A stretch of 64,000 nt of DNA, from contig NZ_LNTY01000034.1 in assembly GCF_001559595.1 (NCBI RefSeq), forward strand, positions 682,001-746,000. Reading direction: 5' to 3'. How positions within the stretch are numbered: position 1 is the first letter of the stretch; the number at the start of each line of letters is the position of its first letter. This document shows positions 37,888 to 48,882 of this stretch, in pieces. Under the pieces are notes generated by a model. The model did not search any database. It saw only the letters and a program-made list of their open reading frames with translations, and was not told where the DNA came from. The translations under genes and the position numbers were made by a program. The stretch is from Enterovibrio coralii. GTDB taxonomy: Bacteria > Pseudomonadota > Gammaproteobacteria > Enterobacterales > Vibrionaceae.

Positions 37888-38853
37888 ATGTTCAGTAAGA
37901 TTCTTGGCACAGGCAGTTATTTGCCTGCGCAAATCCGCTCAAATGCGGATCTCGAAAAAATGGTAGATACCAGTGATGAGTGGATCACCGCGCGCACTGG
38001 TATTAAAGAGCGCCGAATCGCTGCTGAAAATGAAACAGTGGCGGTAATGGGCTATCACGCAGCGTTGAACGCCATTGACGCAGCAGGCATCGATAAACAA
38101 GACATCGATTTGATTATTGTCGCGACCACCAGTGGTGAGAGCGCATTTCCTGCCGCTGCTTGTGACGTACAAAAAATGCTGGAAATCAGCGGCTGCCCTG
38201 CGTTTGACATTGCAGCAGCTTGTTCAGGTTTCGTGTACGCACTGAGTGTGGCGGATCAATACGTGAAATCTGGCATGGCACGCAACGCACTGGTTATTGG
38301 TGCGGATCGTCTTTCACACACTTGTGATCCAGAAGATCGCGGCACCATCATTTTGTTTGGTGACGGTGCAGGTGCTGTGGTTCTTGGCGCAAGCGAAGAA
38401 CAAGGTGTGATCTCAACACATCTGCGCGCAGACGGTAAGTTTGGCGAATTGCTGAACCTTAAATACCCATCACGCGGTAAAGTTCGCAGCCAAGTAGAAG
38501 AAGATGCATGGCTAGAAATGGCGGGTAACGATGTATTTAAAGTGGCTGTAACTCAGCTTGCGAACATCGTGACCGAAACGCTGGAAGCGAACAGCATGGA
38601 CAAGTCTGAAATTGATTGGCTGGTTCCGCATCAGGCGAACTTCCGCATCATCAAAGCGACGGCGAAGAAGCTGGCAATGTCGATGGACCAAGTGGTTATC
38701 ACTCTGGATCGTCACGGCAACACGTCAGCAGCGTCTGTACCGACTGCGCTAGACGAAGCGGTGCGTGACGGTCGTATCCAACGTGGCCAAACTATTTTGC
38801 TTGAAGCATTTGGTGGTGGTTTCGCGTGGGGTTCTGCGCTTATTAAATTTTAA
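37888..38853 (+). CDS. fabH: 3-oxoacyl-ACP synthase III
   Basis: A 321-residue KAS III that condenses acetyl-CoA with malonyl-ACP to start fatty-acid synthesis. The catalytic Cys112 is in [12 protein letters not shown], the His in [11 protein letters not shown] and the Asn in HGNTSAAS. It starts 5 bases after plsX. A long hairpin (38861-38905) separates it from fabD. Confidence 0.95.
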   Translation: MFSKILGTGSYLPAQIRSNADLEKMVDTSDEWITARTGIKERRIAAENETVAVMGYHAALNAIDAAGIDKQDIDLIIVATTSGESAFPAAACDVQKMLEISGCPAFDIAAACSGFVYALSVADQYVKSGMARNALVIGADRLSHTCDPEDRGTIILFGDGAGAVVLGASEEQGVISTHLRADGKFGELLNLKYPSRGKVRSQVEEDAWLEMAGNDVFKVAVTQLANIVTETLEANSMDKSEIDWLVPHQANFRIIKATAKKLAMSMDQVVITLDRHGNTSAASVPTALDEAVRDGRIQRGQTILLEAFGGGFAWGSALIKF

Positions 38854-38860
38854 GACAATG

Positions 38861-38905
38861 CGCTCAAGTAAAAAGCTTCGACAGAGTGGCTTTTCTGCTT
38901 GAGCG
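38861..38905 (+). repeat. Hairpin between fabH and fabD
   Basis: Arms CGCTCAAG / CTTGAGCG pair perfectly, with inner AAAAGC / GCTTTT. There is no T-run, so it is more likely a site of mRNA processing or stability than a terminator. Confidence 0.55.
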
Positions 38906-38955
38906 TATCGTCATGACGGATACAGAACAGTTCCGATTTTTGTAAGGATTAAACT

Positions 38956-39879
38956 ATGTCTAACTTTGCTGTGGTGTTTCCTGGCCAAGGTTCACAGACC
39001 GTTGGCATGCTGGCTGAACTGGCCGAGCAATTTGCTGTTGTTAAAGAGACCTTCGCTGAAGCGTCTGAAGTGCTGGGTTACGACCTATGGGCACTGGTTC
39101 ATAACGGTCCAGATACAGAGTTGAACCAAACGCACCGCACTCAACCAGCTCTGCTGACTTCATCTGTTGCAATCTGGCGTGTATGGCAACAAGAAGGCGG
39201 TGCAATGCCTTCTGTGATGGCTGGTCACAGCCTGGGTGAATACTCTGCACTGGTGTGTGCAGGTGTTATTGACTTTAAAGCGGCAGTTAAACTGGTTGAG
39301 CTTCGCGGTCAACTGATGCAAGAAGCAGTTCCTGCGGGCGTTGGTGCGATGTCTGCGATCATCGGTCTGGACAACGACGCGATTGCAAAAGCATGTGAAG
39401 AAGCTGCACAAGGCCAAGTGGTTTCACCAGTAAACTTCAACTCACCGGGTCAGGTAGTGATTGCTGGTAATAAAGAAGCCGTTGAGCGTGCAAACGTGCT
39501 GTGTAAAGAAGCGGGTGCTAAGCGCGCGCTGCCTCTGCCAGTTTCTGTGCCTTCACACTGTGCACTGATGAAACCAGCAGCAGACAAACTGGCCGTTGCT
39601 TTGGAAGAGATCGCATTCTCTGCGCCATCGATTCCTGTTATCAACAACGCAGACGTTGTTGCTGCAACTGAACCAAAAGACATTAAAGATGCGCTTGTTC
39701 GCCAGCTTTACGGCCCAGTTCGTTGGACTGAAGGCTGTGAAAAAATGGCAAATGAGGGTGTTGAACTTCTGCTAGAAATGGGTCCAGGTAAAGTACTGAC
39801 TGGTCTTGCTAAGCGCATCGACAAGCGTCTGAGCGCGGCAGCGGTTAACGATCCAGCTTCTCTGGAAGCAGCTAAGTAA
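38956..39879 (+). CDS. fabD: Malonyl-CoA:ACP transacylase
   Basis: A 307-residue transacylase that loads malonyl groups on ACP. The nucleophile is Ser92 in GHSLGEY; the GQGSQ loop is at 10-14 and the catalytic His is in VPSHCALM, near residue 202. It sits between fabH and fabG in the usual order, with a TAAGGAT ribosome site. Confidence 0.95.
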   Translation: MSNFAVVFPGQGSQTVGMLAELAEQFAVVKETFAEASEVLGYDLWALVHNGPDTELNQTHRTQPALLTSSVAIWRVWQQEGGAMPSVMAGHSLGEYSALVCAGVIDFKAAVKLVELRGQLMQEAVPAGVGAMSAIIGLDNDAIAKACEEAAQGQVVSPVNFNSPGQVVIAGNKEAVERANVLCKEAGAKRALPLPVSVPSHCALMKPAADKLAVALEEIAFSAPSIPVINNADVVAATEPKDIKDALVRQLYGPVRWTEGCEKMANEGVELLLEMGPGKVLTGLAKRIDKRLSAAAVNDPASLEAAK

Positions 39880-39934
39880 TTTCTGGGATGCTGCCGATGA
39901 TTCTGTCGGCGGCTAAATTAAGGAACGAAAACTC

Positions 39935-40669
39935 ATGAACCTGAACGGTAAAATTGCTCTTGTAACAGGTGCGAGCCGTGGTATTGGTCGCGCAATTGCG
40001 GAAATTCTCGTCGAGCGTGGCGCTACAGTGGTAGGCACTGCAACTTCTGAGAGCGGTGCCGCAGCAATCAGCGACTACCTGGGCGAAAATGGCAAAGGTT
40101 ACGCGCTGAACGTTACGTCAGCTGAATCAATCGAAGCCGTACTGAAATCAGTAAAAGAAGAGTTTGGCGACGTTGATATTCTGGTCAACAACGCTGGTAT
40201 TACTCGCGATAACCTGCTGATGCGTATGAAAGATGAAGAGTGGATGGATATCATGGATACCAACCTGACTTCTATCTTCCGTATGTCTAAAGCGGTTCTG
40301 CGTGCGATGATGAAAAAGCGCAATGGCCGCATCATCAACGTGGGCTCTGTAGTGGGAACTATGGGTAACGCGGGTCAAACAAACTACTCTGCGGCAAAAG
40401 CTGGAGTTGTGGGCTTCACCAAATCTATGGCACGTGAAGTTGCATCTCGCGGCATTACCGTAAATACTGTTGCCCCAGGTTTCATTGAAACTGACATGAC
40501 TAAAGCGCTGAATGATGATCAGCGCGCGGCGACATTGGCTCAAGTACCTGCTGGACGTTTGGGTGCACCGCGTGAAATTGCAGCAACAGTAGCATTCCTT
40601 GCTTCTGACGATGCGGCATATATTACAGGTGAGACACTGCACGTTAACGGCGGCATGTACATGATTTAA
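39935..40669 (+). CDS. fabG: 3-oxoacyl-ACP reductase
   Basis: A 244-residue NADPH-dependent short-chain reductase for the first reduction of each elongation cycle. The cofactor motif is TGASRGIG (residues 11-18), NNAG follows, and the catalytic triad is Ser138, Tyr151 and Lys155. TAAGGAACG precedes the ATG. It is followed by a 157-base gap with strong RNA-like structure before acpP. Confidence 0.95.
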   Translation: MNLNGKIALVTGASRGIGRAIAEILVERGATVVGTATSESGAAAISDYLGENGKGYALNVTSAESIEAVLKSVKEEFGDVDILVNNAGITRDNLLMRMKDEEWMDIMDTNLTSIFRMSKAVLRAMMKKRNGRIINVGSVVGTMGNAGQTNYSAAKAGVVGFTKSMAREVASRGITVNTVAPGFIETDMTKALNDDQRAATLAQVPAGRLGAPREIAATVAFLASDDAAYITGETLHVNGGMYMI

Positions 40670-40675
40670 ACATTA

Positions 40676-40762
40676 AAGTTGCAACTCTAAATGACTCAGG
40701 TCAAAATCCGGCTGTTTATCGAGCAAATCGTGGTTTGACCAGCATTATGGGTGTTGCAACTT
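40676..40762 (+). repeat. Long paired inverted repeat between fabG and acpP
   Basis: Outer arms AAGTTGCAAC (40676-40685) and GTTGCAACTT (40753-40762) are perfect inverted copies; inner arms GGTCAAA and TTTGACC pair as well. Each outer arm also contains GTTGCAAC, itself a palindrome, so the region can be read either as an 87-base RNA hairpin or as two copies of one operator. Confidence 0.6.
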
Positions 40763-40826
40763 CCACGTTATTGAATAAACTACTGCACATATCGCATCTG
40801 CGAATCTTGTAAGGAATAGTATTAAT

Positions 40827-41063
40827 ATGAGCAACATCGAAGAACGCGTAAAAAAAATCATCGTTGAGCAACTGGGCGTAGACGAAGCTGAAGTTAAGAA
40901 CGAAGCATCTTTCGTTGACGATCTGGGTGCAGACTCACTGGACACCGTTGAGCTGGTAATGGCTCTGGAAGAAGAATTCGATACTGAGATTCCAGACGAA
41001 GAAGCAGAGAAGATTACTACTGTTCAAGCAGCTATCGACTACGTTGTTAGCGCGTCTGAGTAA
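40827..41063 (+). CDS. acpP: Acyl carrier protein
   Basis: A 78-residue acyl carrier protein. Ser37 in [11 protein letters not shown] is the site of the phosphopantetheine arm. The protein is strongly acidic as usual. GTAAGGAAT precedes the ATG. A terminator-like hairpin just after the gene would let acpP be made in excess over fabF. Confidence 0.97.
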   Translation: MSNIEERVKKIIVEQLGVDEAEVKNEASFVDDLGADSLDTVELVMALEEEFDTEIPDEEAEKITTVQAAIDYVVSASE

Positions 41064-41079
41064 TCAGAAAAAGATCCTC

Positions 41080-41112
41080 CCAGGCGGTCACCTTGACCGC
41101 CTGAGTTTTTTC
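41080..41112 (+). terminator. Terminator or attenuator between acpP and fabF
   Basis: Stem CAGGCGGTCA / TGACCGCCTG with a 3-nt loop, then AGTTTTTTCT. Probably partial, because fabF follows 50 bases later. Confidence 0.75.
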
Positions 41113-41161
41113 TAACACCCCGTAATTTCGTAATATCACCTTTTCTCCGGAGAATATCATC

Positions 41162-42400
41162 GTGTCTAAGCGTCGTGTTGTTGTCACTGGCATGGGGATG
41201 TTATCGCCTGTAGGTAACACCGTTGAATCATCTTGGAAAGCGCTACTGGCTGGCCAAAGCGGCATCCAGACTATCAGCCATTTCGATACCGAAGGTTTCG
41301 CAACTAAGTTTGCTGGCCTGGTAAATGATTTCAATTGTGAAGATTACATCTCTAAGAAAGATGCCAAAAAAATGGACCTGTTCATCCAGTACGGCATCGC
41401 AGCAAGTGTGCAAGCACTTAAAGATTCTGGTCTGGAGATCACAGAAGAAAACGCAGATCGCGTTGGCGTAGCCATCGGTTCTGGTATTGGTGGTCTTGGT
41501 CTGATTGAAACTAACCACCGTGCGTATGTCGAAAAAGGCCCACGCAAAATTAGCCCATTTTTTGTACCGTCGACCATCGTTAACATGATCGCCGGTCACG
41601 TATCTATTAATTACGGCCTACGTGGTCCAAACATCGCGATTTCTACCGCGTGTACCACAGGTCTGCACAACATTGGTCACGCTGCACGTATGATTGCATA
41701 CGGCGATGCGGACGCAATGGTTGCTGGTGGTGCAGAAAAAGCATCTACCGAGCTGGGTATCGGCGGCTTCGCAGCAGCGAAAGCACTGTCTACCCGCAAT
41801 GACGATCCACAAGCGGCATCACGCCCATGGGACAAAGACCGTGACGGTTTCGTTCTGGGTGATGGCGCAGGCATGATGATCCTTGAAGAATACGAGCACG
41901 CGAAAGCACGTGGCGCGAAAATCTACTGTGAGCTGGTTGGCTTCGGTATGAGTGGCGACGCTTACCACATGACGTCTCCAAGCGAAGACGGTTCAGGTGG
42001 TGCATTGGCGATGAAAGCCGCGATGCGCGATGCAGGCATTACTGGTGAAGACATCGGTTACGTGAACGCTCATGGTACGTCTACGCCAGCAGGAGACGTT
42101 GCAGAAACCAAAGGCATTCGTTTGGCTCTGGGTGCTGCAGCCGACAAAGCAATGGTTTCTTCTACCAAGTCTATGACGGGTCACCTGCTGGGTGCAGCGG
42201 GTTCAGTTGAAGCAATCATCACGGCAATGTCTCTGGTAGATCAAGCTGTTCCACCAACCATCAACTTGGATAACGTTGGTGAAGGCTGTGACCTGGATTA
42301 CGTACCTCACGAAGCTCGCCAAGTGAAGATGGATTACGCACTGTGTAACTCATTTGGTTTCGGTGGCACTAACGGCTCACTGATCTTCAAGAAAATCTAA
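41162..42400 (+). CDS. fabF: 3-oxoacyl-ACP synthase II
   Basis: A 412-residue KAS II that elongates acyl-ACP, including the temperature-controlled C16:1 to C18:1 step. Cys164 in [10 protein letters not shown] is the nucleophile; the two His are in [11 protein letters not shown] and [11 protein letters not shown], and the C-terminal [10 protein letters not shown] loop is present. It starts with GTG at 41162, with TCTCCGGAG upstream. A terminator follows about 50 bases after the stop. Confidence 0.95.
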   Translation: MSKRRVVVTGMGMLSPVGNTVESSWKALLAGQSGIQTISHFDTEGFATKFAGLVNDFNCEDYISKKDAKKMDLFIQYGIAASVQALKDSGLEITEENADRVGVAIGSGIGGLGLIETNHRAYVEKGPRKISPFFVPSTIVNMIAGHVSINYGLRGPNIAISTACTTGLHNIGHAARMIAYGDADAMVAGGAEKASTELGIGGFAAAKALSTRNDDPQAASRPWDKDRDGFVLGDGAGMMILEEYEHAKARGAKIYCELVGFGMSGDAYHMTSPSEDGSGGALAMKAAMRDAGITGEDIGYVNAHGTSTPAGDVAETKGIRLALGAAADKAMVSSTKSMTGHLLGAAGSVEAIITAMSLVDQAVPPTINLDNVGEGCDLDYVPHEARQVKMDYALCNSFGFGGTNGSLIFKKI

Positions 42401-42450
42401 GATTTTTGCCGGGTTAGTTTTTTGGCTAACTGGGTTTTTTGATAGAATAA

Positions 42451-42485
42451 GACGGCTCGGTATTGATTACCGGGCCGTTTTTTTA
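42451..42485 (+). terminator. Rho-independent terminator after fabF
   Basis: Stem ACGGCTCGGTA / TACCGGGCCGT (one G-U pair) with a short loop, then seven T. Confidence 0.8.
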
Positions 42486-42499
42486 TCAGGGAAGAATGC

Positions 42500-43309
42500 A
42501 TGATTCTTTTAAACGGTTCGCCTAACAACCAAATCGATATTGCTGACAGAGGTCTTCAATATGGTGATGGCTGCTATACAACCATGTTGGCTTGTCACGG
42601 TAAGGTGCAGGCGTTAACACGCCATATCGCGCGCCTTATGTCTAATACGGATGCGCTTTCGATTGAGGTGACAAACTGGCAGGAAATCGAATCTTGGATA
42701 CAACAGGTTGCCAGAGAAACGGCGTCAGACGAAAAGTCCGTCATCAAGGTGCTTATTTCCCGTGGAGTCGGTGGAAGAGGCTACAGTCCCACTGGCTGCA
42801 CTTCGCCAAACGTCGTGGTGTCTTCTCATGCTTATCCTTCAAGCTATGACGCTTGGAAAGAAAAAGGCATTAAAACCATTCTTCTTGAAACACGTCTTGG
42901 ATTATCACCGCTAGCGGGTATTAAACACCTTAACCGCCTAGAGCAAGTTCTCATTAAACGCGAAGTGGAAGATCGCGGGGCCGACGATGGCATTGTGTGT
43001 GATTTGAACGGAAATCTTGTTGAGACCTCAGCATCGAACATTTTTTGGCGAAAAGATCGAACCTTATTCACGCCAGACCTTACGCTTTCCGGCGTAGAAG
43101 GTACAATGCGCCGACAGATCATTGAGTCAGCGACAGAGTGCGGCTATCAGGTGGACATTGTTTCAGCAAAACCTGATGTGCTGTGGGATGCTGACGAAGT
43201 ATTTATAACAAACGCAGTGATGGGCATCGTACCAATTCGCTGTATAGAACGAACAAACTACAGCGACTTTGACGCTAGTAGGGTACTTACCTTGAGGTTG
43301 AATGCGTGA
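42500..43309 (+). CDS. pabC: Aminodeoxychorismate lyase
   Basis: A 269-residue PLP enzyme (fold type IV) that releases p-aminobenzoate and pyruvate from aminodeoxychorismate in folate synthesis. The cofactor Lys is Lys142 in GIKHLNRLEQV, and VETSASNIFW and FITNAVMGIVPI are family segments. AGGGAAG lies before the ATG. mltG overlaps its stop by 4 bases (GTGA), as in related genomes. Confidence 0.92.
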   Translation: MILLNGSPNNQIDIADRGLQYGDGCYTTMLACHGKVQALTRHIARLMSNTDALSIEVTNWQEIESWIQQVARETASDEKSVIKVLISRGVGGRGYSPTGCTSPNVVVSSHAYPSSYDAWKEKGIKTILLETRLGLSPLAGIKHLNRLEQVLIKREVEDRGADDGIVCDLNGNLVETSASNIFWRKDRTLFTPDLTLSGVEGTMRRQIIESATECGYQVDIVSAKPDVLWDADEVFITNAVMGIVPIRCIERTNYSDFDASRVLTLRLNA

Positions 43310-44319
43310 TTAAGAAACTTGCGCTGCTTATTTTGTTTTTGGCGTTAGCCGCAGCGGGAGGCACTTATTGGGCCTATGGCCAAATTGAAAGCTATGTTGC
43401 CAGCCCAATTAATCCAGAAAATGAAACCCTTATCGTCGTGCCAGACGGCGCGAACTACCATTCATTTACCAGAAAGCTAGTTGCTGAAGGTGTCGTAGAC
43501 ACATCACCTTGGGCGCGTTGGGCGGCGAAAACCCATCCTGAATTAACCAAACTGAAAGCGGGCACTTACCAAGTAGAGCCTGGCACCTCGCTTGCGGATT
43601 TGTTTGCTTTGGTGCGCTCCGGCAAAGAACACCAGTTTTCCATCACGTTTGTAGAAGGCAGCACCTTCAAAGAATGGCGTGAAGCGTTGGCAAACAGCAA
43701 CTACCTTGTACACGACACGCAAGCACTTTCCGAAAAAGACATTGCGCAGAAGCTAGGGCTGAAAGAAGAGAAATTGGAAGGTCTTTTACTGCCTGAGACG
43801 TATCACTATGTTGCAGGTGAAAGCGATTTGTCTGTTCTGAAGCGCGCCAACGTTCAATTGAACCGTGCGTTGAATGAAGCGTGGGGTGAGAGAGAGCAGG
43901 GGTTACCTATCAAGTCTGAATATGACCTGCTGACTTTGGCGTCCATTATTGAAAAAGAAACGGCAGTAGATGCAGAGCGCGAGAAAGTGGCGTCCGTATT
44001 TGTTAACCGTTTGAACAAGGGCATGCGTCTGCAAACTGACCCGACGGTAATCTACGGTATGGGCGACAATTACGACGGCAACATTCGTAAGAATGACTTA
44101 CGCACGCCAACGCCTTACAACACCTATGTGATTTTCGGCTTGCCGCCAACGCCTATTGCGATGCCGGGCAAAGCCTCCATTTTGGCCGCAGCGAATCCTG
44201 CTGACACTCCATACTTCTATTTCGTAGCAGATGGTCTAGGTGGTCATAAATTCTCAAAAACGCTGACGGAACATAACCGTGCGGTTAGACAGTATCTAAA
44301 GACATTAAGAAACAAATGA
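43306..44319 (+). CDS. mltG: Endolytic murein transglycosylase MltG
   Basis: A 337-residue inner-membrane protein with one N-terminal helix ([17 protein letters not shown]) and a periplasmic YceG domain that cuts new glycan strands. The catalytic Glu is in [11 protein letters not shown], and the [10 protein letters not shown] segment fits the family. GTG start, translationally coupled to pabC. Its stop overlaps the tmk start by 4 bases (ATGA). Confidence 0.93.
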   Translation: MIKKLALLILFLALAAAGGTYWAYGQIESYVASPINPENETLIVVPDGANYHSFTRKLVAEGVVDTSPWARWAAKTHPELTKLKAGTYQVEPGTSLADLFALVRSGKEHQFSITFVEGSTFKEWREALANSNYLVHDTQALSEKDIAQKLGLKEEKLEGLLLPETYHYVAGESDLSVLKRANVQLNRALNEAWGEREQGLPIKSEYDLLTLASIIEKETAVDAEREKVASVFVNRLNKGMRLQTDPTVIYGMGDNYDGNIRKNDLRTPTPYNTYVIFGLPPTPIAMPGKASILAAANPADTPYFYFVADGLGGHKFSKTLTEHNRAVRQYLKTLRNK

Positions 44320-44951
44320 ATATTGGTAAATTTATCGTCGTAGAAGGCTTGGAAGGCGCGGGTAAAACCACGGCCATTCGCAATGTCATTGAAACTCTGA
44401 AAGCATATGGTATCGCCGAGATTGAAACAACGCGCGAACCAGGTGGTACACCGTTGGCTGAACAAATGCGTGCGCTGGTAAAAGAAGGGCACCCTGACGA
44501 ACCGCTGACCGACATGGCAGAACTCCTGTTGCTTTACGCGGCACGTATTCAGCTTGTCGACAATGTGATCAAGCCAGCGCTTAACCGCGGTGCTTTTGTT
44601 GTGGGCGATCGTCACGATATGTCTTCACAAGCTTACCAGGGCGGCGGCCGTGGTTTCGATAAAGCGTTGATGGAAAACCTTCGTGATACCGTGTTGGGTA
44701 ATTTTCGTCCTGACTTTACGCTATACATGGACTTGGACCCAGCAATTGGCTTGTCACGTGCAAAAGCGCGCGGTGAGTTGGACCGTATTGAAAAGATGCA
44801 GTTGGACTTCTTCCACCGCACGCGTGCGCGTTACCTAGAAATGGCAAACGCGGATGACAGCATCGTGATTATTGATGCTTCTCAGACCATCGAGAAAGTG
44901 TCCGAAGACATCAAAGCTGCTCTGGAGAATTGGCTGAATCATGCAGGCTAA
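44316..44951 (+). CDS. tmk: Thymidylate kinase
   Basis: A 211-residue kinase that makes dTDP from dTMP. The P-loop is [12 protein letters not shown] (near residues 10-21), the lid-side Arg-rich segment is [14 protein letters not shown], and [17 protein letters not shown] gives the dTMP-binding loop. It overlaps both neighbours: 4 bases with mltG and 11 with holB. Confidence 0.94.
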   Translation: MNIGKFIVVEGLEGAGKTTAIRNVIETLKAYGIAEIETTREPGGTPLAEQMRALVKEGHPDEPLTDMAELLLLYAARIQLVDNVIKPALNRGAFVVGDRHDMSSQAYQGGGRGFDKALMENLRDTVLGNFRPDFTLYMDLDPAIGLSRAKARGELDRIEKMQLDFFHRTRARYLEMANADDSIVIIDASQTIEKVSEDIKAALENWLNHAG

Positions 44952-45899
44952 GGTTTACCCGTGGCACAATGAAATCTGGCATAACTGGCAGCATCTGCTC
45001 GGTCAGGACAGACTTCATCACGCGGTTTTGCTGAGTGCGCCTAAAGGCAGCGGAAAGTTGGCGCTTTCCGCAATGCTGGCGAAAACCATTCTGTGTAAAA
45101 ACGGCACGACGGAACCTTGCGGCATTTGTCATAGCTGTCAGCTTTTTGAAGCTGACACTCATCCAGATTTCCATTGGCTGAAGCCAGAAGCCGAAGGCAA
45201 ACAGCTAGGCGTCGATACTATCCGTGCAGGAAATCAGTATGCGTGGGAAACCTCTCAACTGGGTGGTCAGCGTGTCATCTTGGTACAAAATGCCGATCGC
45301 ATGGGTGAAGCTGCGGCTAACGCATTGCTGAAAACCTTGGAAGAGCCACCGGCTAACTGTCATTTTATTTTGTTGACGGAATCCAGGGACAGCATGTTGC
45401 CAACAGTCGTGAGCCGCTGTAACAAGTGGAAACCGCGAATGCCTGAAGAGGCTGTGGCAAAGCGTTGGGTGGAATCCGAATTGTTTGAGTCTGTGCCTTT
45501 GCAGGTCATTCGCATCAACGCGGCGCACCGTTGGCAGCCAAAGCTTTCATCGATCAAGGCAGTGCAGCCAAACATGAAGCACTCATCACTGGCTTTACCA
45601 AGTACCTTACCGAAAAACAGGGTATTTTCTCTGTAACGGAAAGTGTGGTGAAAGCAGAGCGCGACGGTTTGCAATGGCTGAGTTTTTTATTGTTGGATGT
45701 CATTAAAATTCAGCAGGGCACAGACGAAGCATTGGTGCATTGCGACAGTGAGCAAACACTTTCAGCAATTGCCAAACTGCTGCCGCAAAGCAAGGTGATG
45801 AACCAATTGATGGCTCTCAACAAGTTGAAGGCGGAAATGGTCAAACATACGGGCCTTAACAGCGAATTGATGATCAGTCGCTGGCTCAGTGAATTTTGA
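44941..45899 (+). CDS. holB: DNA polymerase III delta-prime subunit, one frame break
   Basis: A clamp-loader subunit of about 319 residues. The first part has the AAA+ features: [15 protein letters not shown] (P-loop-like), the zinc finger [10 protein letters not shown] with earlier Cys, [11 protein letters not shown] and the SRC arginine-finger segment TVVSRC. The frame breaks near 45518; adding one G gives [15 protein letters not shown] and joins the C-terminal collar domain. holB is essential, so this is probably a missing base in the read. It starts inside tmk. Confidence 0.88.
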
Positions 45900-46041
45900 C
45901 GCTACACGACTAAGTAAAGTGCGGCTCTGCGTCGAAGCAAGCCGCGCATTCCAACCCAATCATCCTCGTTACTCTGCAAATTCCTTCAGTTTCATTATAT
46001 AATTCGCAGCTTTCAACCCAGACTCAATCGGAGAAAGTGAC

Positions 46042-46817
46042 GTGCTAGTCGACTCGCATTGCCACCTTGATAAATTAAACTACGACAACTTGCACACAGA
46101 TGTGCAGAAGTGGTCGAAAACGCAAAACAACGTGGCGTGGATTATCTGCTGTCAGTCGGCGTCACGCTGAAGAGCTTTCCGAAGATGATGGAGCTTATCC
46201 GTCCTTTTGATAACGTGTTTGCCTCTTGCGGTGTTCACCCACTCGATATCGAAGAGGGCTTTGATTACGAGACGTTGAAAGCGTTGGCATCTGATGAACG
46301 CGTTGTTGCAATTGGTGAAACGGGTCTGGATTACCACTACCAGCCAGAGTTGGCTGAAAAGCAAAAGGATGCGTTCCGCCAACACGTTCGTTTAGCCGTT
46401 GAGCTAAATAAGCCGCTCATCATTCATACTCGTATGGCACGAGAAGATACCTTGCAGATTCTGCGCGAAGAAAACGCACAGAAGGTGGGCGGTGTACTTC
46501 ACTGCTTTACAGAAAGCTACGAGATGGCAGAAGCGGCAATTGAGTTAGGCTTCTACATTTCCATTTCAGGTATTGTTACGTTTAACAAAGCATCTGAACT
46601 GAAAGACGTGGTGCGTCGCCTGCCGTTGGAAAAACTGTTAGTAGAGACGGATTCACCGTATTTGGCACCCGTCCCATTCCGTGGCAAAGAGAACCAACCT
46701 GCGTACGTGCGTGAAGTGGCTGACTATGTAGGGTTACTGAAAGGTGTGTCTGGCGACGAAGTAGCAAGAGTCACTACAGAGAACTTCTTCGCGCTGTTCT
46801 CTCAAGCGAAAAAGTAA
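46042..46817 (+). CDS. ycfH: TatD-family metal-dependent nuclease (YcfH), one frame break
   Basis: A 258-residue TIM-barrel hydrolase of the TatD family. The start (GTG at 46042, GGAGAAAG upstream) reads VLVDSHCHLDKLNYDN with the HxH metal pair. The frame breaks near 46102; one added base gives DVAEVVENAKQRGVDYLLSVG. Other ligand motifs are IGETGLDYHY, IIHTR, LHCFTES and VETDSPYL. The family includes 3'-5' exo-nucleases and D-aminoacyl-tRNA deacylase-like activities; the role here is open. Follows holB in the usual order and is ended by a terminator. Confidence 0.87.
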
Positions 46818-46864
46818 CTCCTGTCACCCCCTGACATTTATCTTCACACGCAGAAGAATACTGA

Positions 46865-46891
46865 GGCCGAGCTATATGCTCGGCTTTTTTG
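46865..46891 (+). terminator. Rho-independent terminator after the tatD-type gene
   Basis: Stem GCCGAGC / GCTCGGC with a 5-nt loop and six T. Confidence 0.83.
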
Positions 46892-47365
46892 TGCGAGCTG
46901 TTGGGGGCAATATCAGCTTGTCTGTATAAATCTGTTCTCCAATCGCAATTTGCCTCCGCTGCTGTCACTCCAGTGTTTCGTAACACGGTTACAAACACTG
47001 ACACATCTCTCCTAATAGGTTGATCTTCATCAAATAACTGCGTAACGCGGCCGATGCAATACAACTTATTTCGTTACATTAAAAAACATGCAGGCTCACA
47101 AGTTTGGTGATGCACTAAAAATTCAAGAAAATGCTATAAATCGAAAATAAAACAATAAAATCATAAACTTATAGAGTATCAAAAGTGCTATTAGACGCCT
47201 TATTCTTGTGATCTATATTTAGTTTCTGAACACTTAACACGTGTTACGTAGAGTCTCTGAAATCGCAGCCCTATATTACTCAGCGAATTACATTGTTTCT
47301 GGGTTGTCGTGAGCTCGTTATGAGTTTGAGTTCTAGAACAACTCATCATTTTCAGGAGCAAATTT
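46892..47365. other. ptsG upstream region
   Basis: About 475 bases with no gene. It should hold the ptsG promoter and leader. A perfect 12-bp palindrome TAACACGTGTTA lies at 47235-47246, and a second smaller one GTAAC-ACG-GTTAC at 46980-46992; either may be an operator. TTGTGATCTATATTTAG at 47209-47225 has only one good CRP half site. AGGAG precedes the ptsG start. Confidence 0.45.
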
Positions 47366-48796
47366 ATGTTTAAGAACCTGTTTGCCAATGCGCAAAAAGT
47401 CGGTAAGGCGCTGATGCTGCCTGTATCGGTTTTGCCAGTAGCGGGTATCCTTCTTGGGGTAGGTGCTGCAAACTTTAGCTGGATGCCAGACGTTGTTTCT
47501 CACTTGATGGAACAAGCGGGTGGTTCTGTATTCGGTCAAATGCCACTGTTGTTCGCAATCGGTGTAGCACTTGGCTTTACAAACAACGACGGTGTTGCTG
47601 CACTGTCTGCAACCGTTGGTTACGGCATCATGGTGGCGACGCTGAAAGTTATGGCGGACGTACACGGTGTTGCAGGTATCGACACAGGCGTACTAGGCGG
47701 CATCTTGGTGGGTGGTGTAGCAGGTTGGGCGTTTAACCGCTTCTTCCGTATTCAGCTACCAGACTACCTGGGCTTCTTCGCTGGTAAGCGTTTCGTACCA
47801 ATCATGACAGGTTTCTGTGCAATTGCACTGGGTCTGGTTCTGTCTCTGATTTGGCCACCAATCGGTGCGGCAATCGCGACATTCTCTGATTGGGCTGCTA
47901 ACCAAAACCCTGTTGCTGCATTTGGTATCTACGGCGTAATCGAGCGTTCACTGATCCCATTCGGCCTGCACCACATCTGGAACGTACCATTCTTCTACGA
48001 AGCAGGTTCTTGTGTAAACAAAGCGGGTGAAGCAGCTAACGGTATCATGACGTGCTTCCTGACTGCAGACGATGCGTCTCGTGCAGCGGGTAACGGCTTC
48101 GGTCAGCTTGCAGGTGGCTACCTGTTCAAGATGTTCGGTCTGCCAGCAGCAGCATTCGCAATCTGGCACTCAGCGAAGCCTGAGAACCGTGCGAAAGTTG
48201 CAGGTATCATGATTTCAGCAGCACTGACCTCGTTCCTAACAGGTATTACTGAACCAATCGAGTTCGCATTCCTGTTCGTTGCTCCAGTACTGTACGCAAT
48301 CCACGCAGTTCTAGCAGGTCTGGCTTACGTTATCACTAACTCTCTGGGTATCGTACACGGTCACACCTTCTCTAACGGCTTCATCGACTTTATCGTTCAG
48401 TCGCCAAACGCGCAAAACATGGGTCTGCTGGTAGTTATGGGTCTGATCTACGCTGCGATTTACTACGTGGTATTCCGCGTGGTTATCAAAGTGATGGATC
48501 TGAAGACACCAGGTCGTGAAGACGATGAGCAAGAAGCTGTTGCCTCTGGCGAAGCGTCAGACATGGCAAAAGATTTGGTCATGGCATTCGGCGGTAAAGA
48601 CAACATTACGAATCTGGATGCGTGTATCACTCGTCTGCGCGTTGCAGTAGCAAGCGTTGATAAAGTAGACCAAGACAAACTGAAACAACTGGGCGCAGCA
48701 GGTGTTGTTGTTGCTGGTGGTGGTGTTCAGGCTATCTTCGGTACTAAATCTGACAACTTGAAGTCAGACATGGATGAGTGGATCCGCAACAACTAA
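47366..48796 (+). CDS. ptsG: Glucose-specific PTS enzyme IIBC
   Basis: A 476-residue PTS permease that takes up and phosphorylates glucose. The N-terminal IIC domain (about residues 1-385) has ten or so membrane helices and the motif [10 protein letters not shown] near 291-300, which binds the sugar. The IIB domain follows, with phosphorylated Cys420 in [11 protein letters not shown]. There is no IIA domain, so Crr is needed. Closest in type to E. coli PtsG. Ended by a two-way terminator. Confidence 0.93.
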   Translation: MFKNLFANAQKVGKALMLPVSVLPVAGILLGVGAANFSWMPDVVSHLMEQAGGSVFGQMPLLFAIGVALGFTNNDGVAALSATVGYGIMVATLKVMADVHGVAGIDTGVLGGILVGGVAGWAFNRFFRIQLPDYLGFFAGKRFVPIMTGFCAIALGLVLSLIWPPIGAAIATFSDWAANQNPVAAFGIYGVIERSLIPFGLHHIWNVPFFYEAGSCVNKAGEAANGIMTCFLTADDASRAAGNGFGQLAGGYLFKMFGLPAAAFAIWHSAKPENRAKVAGIMISAALTSFLTGITEPIEFAFLFVAPVLYAIHAVLAGLAYVITNSLGIVHGHTFSNGFIDFIVQSPNAQNMGLLVVMGLIYAAIYYVVFRVVIKVMDLKTPGREDDEQEAVASGEASDMAKDLVMAFGGKDNITNLDACITRLRVAVASVDKVDQDKLKQLGAAGVVVAGGGVQAIFGTKSDNLKSDMDEWIRNN

Positions 48797-48828
48797 TATC
48801 AACGCATAATTCCCCCTATACGTTGATG

Positions 48829-48862
48829 AAAAAGGAGAGCCTAGGCTCTCCTTTTCTTTTTC
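48829..48862. terminator. Bidirectional terminator between ptsG and lysO
   Basis: Stem AAAGGAGAGCC / GGCTCTCCTTT with a 2-nt loop, T-rich on both strands. Confidence 0.85.
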
Positions 48863-48882
48863 TGTTGTTGTCGTTCAGAACG

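Noticed and set aside
47209-47225. CRP site before ptsG
   Set aside because: Only the TGTGA half is good; the second half does not fit.
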